From assembly GCA_036380925.1 (NCBI GenBank), contig DASVDW010000102.1, positions 1-26,643 on the forward strand: a DNA stretch of 26,643 nucleotides, given 5' to 3'. Shown here piece after piece: positions 6,844 to 14,312 of the stretch. Made by a program: the position numbers and the translations under genes. The stretch's first letter is position 1; each line of letters starts with the position of its first letter. Source of the stretch: JAICLV01 sp036380925 (lineage in GTDB: Bacteria > Actinomycetota > Actinomycetes > Acidothermales > Acidothermaceae). Below the pieces are notes generated by a model. It had not been told where the DNA came from and searched no databases. It worked only from the letters and a program-made list of their open reading frames with translations.

Positions 6844-7757
6844 TGCAGTGGCGTGCGCCGGGTGCGAGGCCCGGCGCGCAGCACCTGGGAGGGCAGCTGG
6901 CGTCCGACGACCCGCTCCGCGGCACGGGCGACCTCGAGCAACGCGTCAAGATCGACCCCGGTGTCGATGCCCATGTCTTCGACCATGTGCACCAGCTCTT
7001 CGGTGGCCAGATTTCCCGACGCCCCAGGCGCGTACGGGCAGCCGCCGAGCCCGCCGACGCTCGCGTCGAAGTCGGCGACCCCGAGCTGCAACGCGGCCAA
7101 CACGTTCGCGAGGGCGGTGCCGCGGGTGTTGTGAAAATGCAGGTTCAACGGGACGTCGGGAAGCACCATGCGGGTCTCCCCGACCAACCGGGTGACCCGC
7201 GTGGGCGTCGCCATGCCGGTGGTGTCGCCGAACGACAACCCGTCGGCGCCGTCGGCCACCGCGCGGTTGGCCACCGACACCACCCGTTCCACCGGCACGT
7301 CTCCCTCGTAAGGGCAACCCCACGCCGTCGACACGGTCACATGACAGGCGGCGCCGCGCTCGTGCGCCAGCTCGATCACCTGAGATATCTCATCCAGTGA
7401 CTCCGCTGTCGTCCGGTTCACATTCGCTTTGTTGTGAGTGTCAGACGCCGACACCACTATCTCGATCTCGAGACACCCACGATCGAGCGCGCGCTGCGCG
7501 CCGTGCAGGTTGGGCACGAGCGCCGAGTAGCGCACCCGTGGGTTGTGCGCGATGCCGGTCCAGACTTCGTCGGCGTCGGCCATCTGCGGGATCGCGCGCG
7601 GATGCACGAAGCTCACCGCCTCGATGCGGCCCACACCGGTCTGCGAAAGCGCGTCGACCAGTTCGATTTTCGCTTGCGTGGCAACCGGTTCTTCGTTTTG
7701 CAGGCCGTCCCGTGGGCCGACCTCACGCAGGCTGATCCGGCTCGGCAGGTCGCTCAT
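6840..7757 (-). CDS. Hydroxymethylglutaryl-CoA lyase
   Basis: This is a 305-aa TIM-barrel lyase that cleaves HMG-CoA to acetoacetate and acetyl-CoA, the last step of leucine breakdown. The metal and catalytic residues of the family are in place: GPRDGLQNE (R16, D17), LHFHN (H207, H209) and the signature loop GGCPYAPGASGN with C240. The spacing from H209 to C240 (31 residues) equals that of human HMGCL (H235 to C266). The ATG at 7757 overlaps the stop of the upstream crotonase by 4 bp (ATGA), giving a two-gene unit. A longer in-frame start exists but lies within the crotonase gene. Related enzymes of the same fold (for example citramalate or isopropylmalate synthases) lack this GGCPYAPGA loop. 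Confidence 0.94.
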   Translation of the reverse strand: MSDLPSRISLREVGPRDGLQNEEPVATQAKIELVDALSQTGVGRIEAVSFVHPRAIPQMADADEVWTGIAHNPRVRYSALVPNLHGAQRALDRGCLEIEIVVSASDTHNKANVNRTTAESLDEISQVIELAHERGAACHVTVSTAWGCPYEGDVPVERVVSVANRAVADGADGLSFGDTTGMATPTRVTRLVGETRMVLPDVPLNLHFHNTRGTALANVLAALQLGVADFDASVGGLGGCPYAPGASGNLATEELVHMVEDMGIDTGVDLDALLEVARAAERVVGRQLPSQVLRAGPRTRRTPLH

Positions 7758-8527
7758 CGACCGGTCCAGTTCGGCGCCCGCTTCTCGGCGAACGCGGCGA
7801 TCCCCTCGCGCCGGTCGGCCGACACGGCGGCCGCGTGCCAAGCGGAGTCCTCGACGTCGAAACCCCTTCGGGCGTCGAATGCGGCGCGCACCGCCTGCTT
7901 CGCGGCGCGCACCGCGAGCGGCGAGTTTCCCGCGATCGTCTCGGCTACGTGCAAAGCCATGCCGCGCGCGTCTCCCGTGGGGGCCATTCGATCAACGATG
8001 CCCAGCCGGAACGCCTCCCCCGCGTCGACCCTGCGTCCGGTGAGGATCAGGTCGGCGGCCCGCCCGGCGCCGACCCGGCGCGCCAGCAGCTGGGTTCCGC
8101 CGCCGCCTGGCACCAGCCCGACGGTCACCTCGGTCAGGCCGAACACCGCGGTCTCGTCGGCCACGATCAGGTCGCACGACAGCGCCAACTCGAAGCCGCC
8201 GCCAAGGGCAAAGCCCTGCACGGCGGCGATCGCCGGCACCGGAAGGTCGCGCACCGACGCGAACAACGACTTGATCACCGGCCGTTGGGCGAGCAGGTCT
8301 TCGTCGGTGAAACCCGCCCGCTCCTTCAAATCGGCCCCTGCGCAAAAGGCCTTGTCGCTGGACGACGAGATCACCACCGCGCGCACCTGCGGATCGCGCG
8401 CGACGGCGCGGAAGGTGTCGGTCAACGTGAGCGCGAGTCGCGTGGAGATCGCGTTGCGCGCCTCCGGCCGATTGATCGTGACCTCGTAGGCCCCCGAGCC
8501 GTGCCGACCGGTGATCACATCGCTCAT
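7754..8527 (-). CDS. Enoyl-CoA hydratase/isomerase family protein (crotonase)
   Basis: This is a 257-aa crotonase. Oxyanion-hole segments FCAGADL (61-67) and GFALGGGFELA (105-115) are present. The two catalytic glutamates of hydratases are both conserved, E113 and E133, at the 20-residue spacing found in rat mitochondrial enoyl-CoA hydratase. Hydratase activity is therefore favoured over isomerase or decarboxylase. Co-transcription with HMG-CoA lyase (4-bp overlap) suggests that it may be the methylglutaconyl-CoA hydratase of leucine catabolism, which makes HMG-CoA; that assignment is inference from context. The ATG at 8527 is supported by a leaderless -10 hexamer 7 nt upstream. Confidence 0.9.
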   Translation of the reverse strand: MSDVITGRHGSGAYEVTINRPEARNAISTRLALTLTDTFRAVARDPQVRAVVISSSSDKAFCAGADLKERAGFTDEDLLAQRPVIKSLFASVRDLPVPAIAAVQGFALGGGFELALSCDLIVADETAVFGLTEVTVGLVPGGGGTQLLARRVGAGRAADLILTGRRVDAGEAFRLGIVDRMAPTGDARGMALHVAETIAGNSPLAVRAAKQAVRAAFDARRGFDVEDSAWHAAAVSADRREGIAAFAEKRAPNWTGR

Positions 8528-8540
8528 ACGGCCGACCCTA
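8528..8540 (-). promoter_or_regulatory. Predicted leaderless promoter of the crotonase / HMG-CoA lyase operon
   Basis: On the minus strand TAGGGT (8535-8540) ends 7 nt before the ATG at 8527. No Shine-Dalgarno is visible. This predicts transcription starting at or next to the A of the start codon. The upstream PH-domain gene ends only 36 bp away, so read-through could also supply this operon. Confidence 0.45.
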
Positions 8541-8563
8541 CGCCGCCGCGCGACGTCCGATGA

Positions 8564-9097
8564 TCACTCTTGTTCGGCCGACGGCGTGGCGCCGTAAGAG
8601 GCGTGCCGGCGCTGGTTGTCCTCAACCATCCGGTAGAGCTCGCGTTGAACGTGCTCCACGTGTGGGACGTTGGCAAGCGTCACCTGCCCGCGTTCCCCGG
8701 CTGATTCGATCACCAAAGTGCCGCTGCGCAAGAGCCGCTCCAGCAGGTTCTCGGAGAACGAGACGTCGTTGACGCGGTTGAGCGGGACGTCGCGACCGTG
8801 CCGAGCAACGACGCCTGTGCGCAAGATCAGCCGGTCGGTGGTGAGGACGTACCTGGTGGTGACCCAGCGCAGATAGGGCGCCACGGTGAACCACACGATG
8901 AGCACGACCGCGACGCCAAGCACGATCCACTGCACGATGCGATGCGCGCCGCCGTCGGGCGCCGCGGCGATGCCGAAACCGCCCAGGCCGCAGACCACGA
9001 CGAGCACCAGCGCCGGCACGACAAGTTGGCTCCAATGCGGGTGCAGGTCGAGGACGATCTCCTCGTCGTCGTTCATCCTCATGCCCATGCCGCACAT
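8564..9097 (-). CDS. PH-domain (bPH2/DUF304-type) membrane protein
   Basis: This 177-aa protein has two adjacent hydrophobic segments (about residues 25-45 and 54-72) followed by a bacterial PH-like domain: TTRYVLTTDRLILRTGVVARHGRDVPLNRVNDVSF is the usual block (key residues Y83, R89 and the RVNDVSF strand). It continues to HVEHVQRELYRMVED at the C-terminus. Bacterial PH2 proteins are small membrane proteins of unknown function. A homologue sits next to birA and accD5 in M. tuberculosis (Rv3278c), so the neighbourhood is old. Here an ABC transporter separates it from birA. Four ATGs lie within the first eight codons (9097, 9088, 9082, 9076). The last gives MNDDEEIVLDLHPHW, the typical N-terminus, and may be the true start. 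Confidence 0.85.
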   Translation of the reverse strand: MCGMGMRMNDDEEIVLDLHPHWSQLVVPALVLVVVCGLGGFGIAAAPDGGAHRIVQWIVLGVAVVLIVWFTVAPYLRWVTTRYVLTTDRLILRTGVVARHGRDVPLNRVNDVSFSENLLERLLRSGTLVIESAGERGQVTLANVPHVEHVQRELYRMVEDNQRRHASYGATPSAEQE

Positions 9098-9155
9098 GGT
9101 GGCACGGCGCGCGGCCGCCGCAGGCCAACTCGCCGATGATCACCGAAACTGGCGG

Positions 9156-9974
9156 TCAGGAGTAACGGGTCACGTAACCGCGCTCCCGGAAGACGCGCAG
9201 CATCCAGCCGGCGTACAGCAGCGCGAGGACGACGAGCGCGACCGTCGTGGCGGCGGCGATGCCCAACTCGTCCCACGGCATCGGCCCGCCGCGCGCCAGC
9301 GTCTGGCCGACCACGAAGGTGTGCGTGGTCGGCAGCGCGTGCGCGATCGGTTGGATCAGCCCGGGTAGCGCGCTGACCGGGTAGAAGACACCCGAGATCG
9401 GCATGATGCCGAAAAGGATTCCCCACGCCAGCGCCTCGGCGCCGCTGCCGAACCGCAGCACGAGCCCGACCACGAACAGCGCGATGGCCATCCCGATCGC
9501 CATCAACAGCGCGACGACCGGCAACAGGCCGAAGCCCAGGCTGGTGATGTGAAACGCGTACACCGTCCACGCGATGAGCGCGACCGCCCCTACGCCGACC
9601 ACGAGTTTCACCAGCCCGAACAGCGCGACGCCGGCCATGTACTCCCACTCCCGGGTCGGCGTGGTGAACAGGTTGAGCAGGTTGCGCGACCAGGTCTCCT
9701 CGAGAAACCCGGTGGATAGCGCGATTTGCGCCTGGTACACGACGTGCCACAACACGATCCCGGCCATCAGATACAACGGCACCTGCGCCGCGCCATGGGA
9801 GCTGCGCGCCGCGAACACGCCGATCGAGCCGAACAGCATGGTGTCGACGACCGGCCACATGACGACGTCGAACAGCCGATGCGGGCTGCGCTTCAACACG
9901 TAGGCGTGCCGGGTGGCAACCGCCGCGATGCGCCAAAGGCTCGCCGGCACTCCGCTGTGGGTCGACGCGGTCAC
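9156..9974 (-). CDS. ABC-2 type transporter permease
   Basis: This 272-aa integral membrane protein has about six hydrophobic segments: VVMWPVVDTMLFGSIGVF, LYLMAGIVLWHVVYQAQI, a pair between about residues 120 and 170, WGILFGIMPISGVFYPV and TTVALVVLALLYAGWML. An ABC-2 type motif, PISGVFYPVSALP, sits near the fifth segment. It is the membrane partner of the ATPase encoded immediately upstream, so the pair is probably an exporter. The substrate cannot be deduced; relatives export drugs, lipids or polysaccharides. The GTG at 9974 overlaps the ATPase stop (GTGA), and MTASTHSG makes a sensible cytoplasmic N-terminus. The frame remains open upstream only inside the ATPase gene. Confidence 0.88.
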   Translation of the reverse strand: MTASTHSGVPASLWRIAAVATRHAYVLKRSPHRLFDVVMWPVVDTMLFGSIGVFAARSSHGAAQVPLYLMAGIVLWHVVYQAQIALSTGFLEETWSRNLLNLFTTPTREWEYMAGVALFGLVKLVVGVGAVALIAWTVYAFHITSLGFGLLPVVALLMAIGMAIALFVVGLVLRFGSGAEALAWGILFGIMPISGVFYPVSALPGLIQPIAHALPTTHTFVVGQTLARGGPMPWDELGIAAATTVALVVLALLYAGWMLRVFRERGYVTRYS

Positions 9975-10756
9975 GACGCGACCTCCGACGACGCGACGTC
10001 CGGCGACGCCACCCGACTCGCGTCCCGCAACTCGGCCAGGTGCAAGAACACGCCCTCCAGGTCGTCGCGACCGAACTGCTGCGCGATCTCGTCGGCCCGG
10101 CCGTCTGCGACCACCTGCCCGGCGCTCAAGAACACCACCCGATCGCACAGCCGCTCGACCTCGACCATGTTGTGACTCGTCACCAGCAAGGCGGTGCCGT
10201 CGGACTCGCTGAGCTCGGCCAGCCCGCTGCGCACTCGCAGCGCCACCTCGGGGTCGAGCGACGCGGTGGGCTCGTCGAGCACCATCAGCCGCGGCCGGTG
10301 CAGCGAGGCCTTCACCACGCCGATCAAGGTTTTTTGGCCGCTCGACAGCTCGGTGCCCATCGCGCGCGCCAACTGCCCGACGCCGAACCGCTCGAGCCCG
10401 CGGCGGGCGGCGGCCTTGGGGTCTTTCAACCCGTACAGCCGCGCGAACATCACCAAGTACTCCAGCACCCGCATCCGCTCGGGCAACGGCAGATACCCGG
10501 CGACGAAACCGACCTGCTCCATCGCCGCGTACCGGCCGCGCGGCATGGCGTGACCCAGCACCTCGACGCTGCCCTGGTTAGGCCGGACCACGCCAAGGCA
10601 CATCAGCAACGTGGTCGTCTTTCCCGCGCCGTTCGGGCCAAGCAACCCGACTCGCTCGCCCGCGCGGATCTCGAGGTTGACGCCGTCGACAGCGCGACCT
10701 CGTCGGTAGTCCTTGACGAGTCCGCGCGCGAGCAACACAAAATCCGCTGATGTCAC
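9971..10756 (-). CDS. ABC transporter ATP-binding protein
   Basis: This is a 261-aa nucleotide-binding subunit. It has Walker A GPNGAGKT (40-47), a Q-loop glutamine (Q81), Walker B LMVLDE (157-162) with catalytic E162, the D-loop SLD and the switch histidine H195 (TSHN). The signature C-loop reads LSSGQ (137-141) rather than the canonical LSGGQ; the essential serine and the second glycine are kept. It should power the adjacent ABC-2 permease as a dimer. The last about 15 residues (VASPDVASSEVAS) are low-complexity. The GTG start at 10756 yields MTSADFVLLARGLVKDY, the normal start of this family, and lies 64 bp from the end of birA. The pair is inserted between genes (PH-domain protein and birA) that adjoin in mycobacteria. 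Confidence 0.94.
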   Translation of the reverse strand: MTSADFVLLARGLVKDYRRGRAVDGVNLEIRAGERVGLLGPNGAGKTTTLLMCLGVVRPNQGSVEVLGHAMPRGRYAAMEQVGFVAGYLPLPERMRVLEYLVMFARLYGLKDPKAAARRGLERFGVGQLARAMGTELSSGQKTLIGVVKASLHRPRLMVLDEPTASLDPEVALRVRSGLAELSESDGTALLVTSHNMVEVERLCDRVVFLSAGQVVADGRADEIAQQFGRDDLEGVFLHLAELRDASRVASPDVASSEVAS

Positions 10757-10796
10757 GAGGGTCTAGCCTCGCACGAATCGGCGGTCTGCCGCGCGG

Positions 10797-10824
10797 ATTA
10801 ATCCGCCGCGGTCAACGCGGTCAA
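10797..10824 (-). promoter_or_regulatory. Possible promoter with palindrome upstream of the ABC transporter operon
   Basis: On the minus strand TTGACC (10819-10824) and ATTAAT (10797-10802) are separated by 16 nt and could be a -35/-10 pair. The -10 lies inside a perfect 14-bp palindrome GCGGATTAATCCGC (10793-10806), a possible operator. The -35 lies within the last codons of birA. The leader to the GTG at 10756 would be about 35 nt, and no clear Shine-Dalgarno is visible in it. Confidence 0.35.
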
Positions 10825-10825
10825 C
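10808..10825. repeat. Two tandem copies of a 9-bp unit
   Basis: GCGGTCAAC is repeated exactly twice (10808-10816, 10817-10825) beside the 14-bp palindrome. The second copy overlaps the birA stop codon. On the minus strand each copy contains TTGACC, so the region offers two alternative -35-like elements 9 bp apart. Confidence 0.6.
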
Positions 10826-11645
10826 GCGCTCGAAGATGGACGACGTCGCCCGCGGTCACCGGCCGCCGCCCGTCCGCCCCTTCGATCACCAACGCGCCGT
10901 CGGCCCGGACGTCGACCGCAAGTCCCTCGACGGCCCCGCCGCCCGGCAGGTCGGCGCGCACCCGCTGCCCGATCGTGGCGCACAGCTCGCGATAGCCGGC
11001 CAACACCGGCGCGCCCTCGCCACCGGCCGCGACCCATTCCCGGTAGCCCGCGCCGATGTCGCGCAACACCGCCCGCAAGATCGTGTCGCGGTCGGTCGCC
11101 GCGGCGCCCGCCAACGACAGCGAGGTCGCGGCCGGCACCGGCAACTCGGCCTCGCGAAGCGTCACGTTCAACCCGACCCCCACCACCGCCGCCGGAGGCG
11201 CGCCGGCGCCGGCGTCCACCCGCTCGGCCAAGACCCCACCCAGCTTCCGATCACCGATCATCACGTCGTTCGGCCACTTCAATGTGACCGCGACGTCGCA
11301 GCCGCGGGCGACCCCGCGCGCCACGCCGACGCCCACCAGCAGCGGCAGCAAGGTCCACCGGCTCGCCTCCACCTCAGGACGCAGCAGCATCGAGAAGAAC
11401 AGACCGGAGCGCGGCGGCGCGATCCACGGCCGGTCGAGCCGGCCGCGCCCGCTGGTTTGGTGCTCAGCCACCAACACAACGCCCTCGACCGCGCCTTCGC
11501 GCGCCAGCGCGCCGACGTCCGCGTTCGTGGAACCGGTGGCGTCGACCACGCGGATCTCCCGCCACAAGGGATCGTGCGCGAAGGCGCGACTGAGTGCGCG
11601 GGCGTCGAGTGGCGGGCGCTCGAGGTCGCTCCAGCGCGACGCCAT
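10821..11645 (-). CDS. birA: Biotin--[biotin carboxyl-carrier protein] ligase
   Basis: This 274-aa enzyme makes biotinyl-5'-AMP and attaches biotin to the carrier lysine of biotin-dependent carboxylases; here the target would be K549 of the alpha subunit encoded at 17452-19221. Motifs are the substrate-binding STN (39-41), GRGRLDRPW (66-74), KWPNDV (123-128) and KLGGVL (134-139), followed by a small C-terminal SH3-like domain. There is no N-terminal helix-turn-helix, so it is a monofunctional ligase (group I) and not a repressor like E. coli BirA. It follows ppc by 1 bp and should be co-transcribed with it. The ATG at 11645 is the natural start. Confidence 0.94.
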   Translation of the reverse strand: MASRWSDLERPPLDARALSRAFAHDPLWREIRVVDATGSTNADVGALAREGAVEGVVLVAEHQTSGRGRLDRPWIAPPRSGLFFSMLLRPEVEASRWTLLPLLVGVGVARGVARGCDVAVTLKWPNDVMIGDRKLGGVLAERVDAGAGAPPAAVVGVGLNVTLREAELPVPAATSLSLAGAAATDRDTILRAVLRDIGAGYREWVAAGGEGAPVLAGYRELCATIGQRVRADLPGGGAVEGLAVDVRADGALVIEGADGRRPVTAGDVVHLRAR

Positions 11646-11646
11646 C

Positions 11647-14289
11647 TCAGCCGGTGTTCTGCAAGCCGGCGGCCACCCCGTTGACGGTGAGCAGCAACAG
11701 CCGTTGCGTGCGGCCGTGCTCGTCGTCGTCCGCGATCCCGGCGCGCAGTCGTTGCAACGCGCGCAACTGCAGGTGTGACAACGCGTCTACGTATGGGTTT
11801 CGCAGCTCCACCGCACGACCGAGCACCCGATGCGATTCAAGCAATCGCTCCTGGCGCAGCACTTTCAGCAGCCACGACGTCGTGCGGTCGAACTCGGCGA
11901 GGATGGCGTCGGCGATGTCGGGACGGCCGCCGAGCGCGAGGTGGCGTTCGGCGATGTCGCGGTCGGCCTTGGCCAATGACATCTCGATGTTGTCGAGCAT
12001 CGCGGTGAACAGCGGCCACTCCTCGTACGCCGCCCGCAGCACGTCGACGTCGCCGACCGCCTGCAATCCGCTGCCCAGCCCGAACCAGCCGGGCAGCGTC
12101 GCGCGCGTCTGCGACCAGGCGAAAACCCAAGGGATGGCGCGCAAATCGGCGAGCCCGCCGCCCGACGCGCGCCGGGTTGGGCGTGATCCGATGCGCAGCG
12201 AACCGATCTCCGGCAACGGGCTGACCGCCGCGAAGAACTCGGCGAACCCATCGATCTGGACAAGCGAGCGGTAGGCGTCGCGGGCCGCGTCGCTCACCTT
12301 GTCGAACGTGGGGCGGTGCCGCGCCGCGACCTCGAGCCCGCGCTCCTCGATCGCCGGCGTCGAAGCGAGCAACACGGCGGCAGACACTTGATCGAGGTGT
12401 CGATGGGCGATGACCGGATGCCCGTATCGCGCGAAGATGACCTCGCCCTGCTCGGTGACCTTGAACCGGCCGTCGATGGAACCGGGCGCCTGCGACAGCA
12501 CCGCGCGATTCGCCGGCCCACCACCTCGACCGACCGCGCCACCGCGACCGTGGAACAGCGTGAGCTCGACGTCGTGGCGACGCGCCCATTGCGCGAGCGC
12601 CGCCTGCGCGTCGTAGAGCGCGAGCGTGGCCGACACCGGTCCGACGTCCTTCGCGGAGTCGGAGTAGCCGAGCATGACCTCCAGACGCCGACCGTTCGCC
12701 GCCAATCTCGCTTGCACCGCAGGCAACTCGAGCGCTTCGTCGAGCACCGAGACGCAGCGCTCGAGGTCGTCTTCCGTCTCGAACAACGGGACGACGTCGA
12801 GCACCGGCGGGTTGCCGTCGGTCGCCAGGTCGGCCAGCTCGTACACCGCCGCGATGTCGGCGGCCGAGCGAGTGAAGCTGATGACATACCTGCGACAGGC
12901 GTCAACACCGTATTCGTCTTGCAGCCAGGCGATCGCGCGAATGGTCTCCAGCACCTCGGCGGTCATCGGCGACAGCTCGCCGCCCCTGCGCGCCTCCTTT
13001 AGGGCGGTGGCGTGCACGGCGCTGTGCTGGCGCACCTCAAGCTCCGCGAGGTGGAACCCGAACGTCTCGACCTGCCAGATCAGATGCTGCAGCTCGCCGT
13101 AAGCGAGCCGCGCCGCGCCGGCCTTGGCGAGCGAGTCTTGCACCAACCGCAAGTCGGCGACCAACTCGTGGGGACGCCGATACCCGCTGGGTTGTCCGAG
13201 CCGACGGGCCCGAACGCGCGCTGCCGCGTAGAGCACGTATACCCGATGCGGCTCGCCGGGCGCCCGTAACGTCAACTCCTCGATCAGCGCGCGATGGTCG
13301 GGCGCCGCGTCGTTGATCGCCGCCGTGAGTTCAGCGCTGGGCGGCGTCGTCGACTGCTGCGCGGTGAGCGTGCGGCCGATCCGGTTCGCCGCCCGCTCCA
13401 GCGCGATGAGCACGTGCGCCGACTGGGTGGCCAGCGCCTCTTTCGTGATGGACGACGTCACGTTCGGATTGCCGTCGCGGTCGCCGCCAACCCAACTGCC
13501 GAGTCGCAAGAACGCAGGAGCGGCAGGCGGTCGCGCGCCCGACTGGTCGCCGAGGAGAAGATGGTCGAGGCCTCGATAAAGCGCGGGCACCACCCTGAAC
13601 AGCGTCTCGTCAAACACCGCCATCGCGGTGCGCACCTCGTCCAGCGGATCGACGACGCTCGAGCGCAAGTGCGCCGTGCGCCACAGGATGTCGATCTCCT
13701 CCAGCATCCGCCGCCGCGCGTCGTCGCGCTCGGCCGAACCGCCCCTGGGGTCGTCGAAGCGGTCCAGCTGTTCGCCGACCCGGGAAATCGCGGTCACCAC
13801 CGCCCGGCGCCGGGCCTCCGTGGGGTGCGCGGTCAAGACCGGATGCAGCGACAACCCCTCGAGCAAACCGGCCAGGCGCTCCTCACCGTGCAGCCGCCTG
13901 ACCTCCTCGACGGCGGACGGCAACGAGTCACCCACCCGGCCGGCGCCGTGGTCGCGCGAGCGCAGCACCCGGACCCGGTGGTGCTCCTCGGCGAGGTTGG
14001 CGAGGTGGAAGTAGACGGTGAACGCACGCGCGACGTCCTCCGCGCGCTCCAGGGGCCAGCCGCCGATGAGCTCCACGACGGCGTCGCTGTCGCCGGCGCC
14101 GGTGCGCGCCGCGATGACCGCGCGTCGCAGGGCCTCGACGTCGGCGAGCAGGTCGGGCCCGCCGTACTCGCGCAGCACCTGGCCGAGCAATTCGCCAAGG
14201 AGGCGCACGTCGCGACGCAACAGCTCAGGCATTTCGAGGCGCGCCCGTTCGCGAGGCGCGTTGGTTTCGGTGGTTTGGGCCCCAGACAC
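11647..14289 (-). CDS. ppc: Phosphoenolpyruvate carboxylase
   Basis: This 880-aa cytoplasmic enzyme makes oxaloacetate from PEP and bicarbonate to refill the TCA cycle. All signature regions are intact: LTAHPTEARRR with catalytic H155, GGDRDGNPNV (268-277), VMLGYSDSAKDVG (538-550), the glycine-rich loop FHGRGGAVGRGGGP (579-592) and the C-terminal tail ending LQNTG that is characteristic of the family. Length matches bacterial PPC (about 880-930 aa). It starts with GTG at 14289 and shares a 23-bp divergent promoter region with accD5. The downstream biotin ligase gene begins 1 bp beyond its stop, an arrangement linking anaplerosis and biotin-dependent carboxylation. Confidence 0.97.
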   Translation of the reverse strand: MSGAQTTETNAPRERARLEMPELLRRDVRLLGELLGQVLREYGGPDLLADVEALRRAVIAARTGAGDSDAVVELIGGWPLERAEDVARAFTVYFHLANLAEEHHRVRVLRSRDHGAGRVGDSLPSAVEEVRRLHGEERLAGLLEGLSLHPVLTAHPTEARRRAVVTAISRVGEQLDRFDDPRGGSAERDDARRRMLEEIDILWRTAHLRSSVVDPLDEVRTAMAVFDETLFRVVPALYRGLDHLLLGDQSGARPPAAPAFLRLGSWVGGDRDGNPNVTSSITKEALATQSAHVLIALERAANRIGRTLTAQQSTTPPSAELTAAINDAAPDHRALIEELTLRAPGEPHRVYVLYAAARVRARRLGQPSGYRRPHELVADLRLVQDSLAKAGAARLAYGELQHLIWQVETFGFHLAELEVRQHSAVHATALKEARRGGELSPMTAEVLETIRAIAWLQDEYGVDACRRYVISFTRSAADIAAVYELADLATDGNPPVLDVVPLFETEDDLERCVSVLDEALELPAVQARLAANGRRLEVMLGYSDSAKDVGPVSATLALYDAQAALAQWARRHDVELTLFHGRGGAVGRGGGPANRAVLSQAPGSIDGRFKVTEQGEVIFARYGHPVIAHRHLDQVSAAVLLASTPAIEERGLEVAARHRPTFDKVSDAARDAYRSLVQIDGFAEFFAAVSPLPEIGSLRIGSRPTRRASGGGLADLRAIPWVFAWSQTRATLPGWFGLGSGLQAVGDVDVLRAAYEEWPLFTAMLDNIEMSLAKADRDIAERHLALGGRPDIADAILAEFDRTTSWLLKVLRQERLLESHRVLGRAVELRNPYVDALSHLQLRALQRLRAGIADDDEHGRTQRLLLLTVNGVAAGLQNTG

Positions 14290-14312
14290 GCCGACAGCGT
14301 ACTGTCAGCGCC
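14290..14312. promoter_or_regulatory. Divergent ppc / accD5 promoter with overlapping -10 elements
   Basis: The 23-bp gap holds two -10-like hexamers on opposite strands. Plus-strand TACTGT (14300-14305) ends 7 nt before the accD5 ATG. Minus-strand TACGCT (14296-14301) ends 6 nt before the ppc GTG. They overlap by the self-complementary TA at 14300-14301. A perfect inverted repeat GACAG-CGTA-CTGTC (14293-14306) covers both. Neither gene has room for a Shine-Dalgarno, so both mRNAs are predicted to be leaderless. Confidence 0.55.

Noticed and set aside
9098..9155. Gap between the permease and PH-domain genes examined for a promoter
   Set aside because: GC-rich with no TANNNT hexamer or Shine-Dalgarno at a useful distance on the minus strand; nothing could be supported.
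10754..10770. TAGACC upstream of the ABC ATPase GTG as a leaderless -10
   Set aside because: It lies only 3 nt from the start codon and lacks the final T, unlike the eight sites accepted elsewhere.
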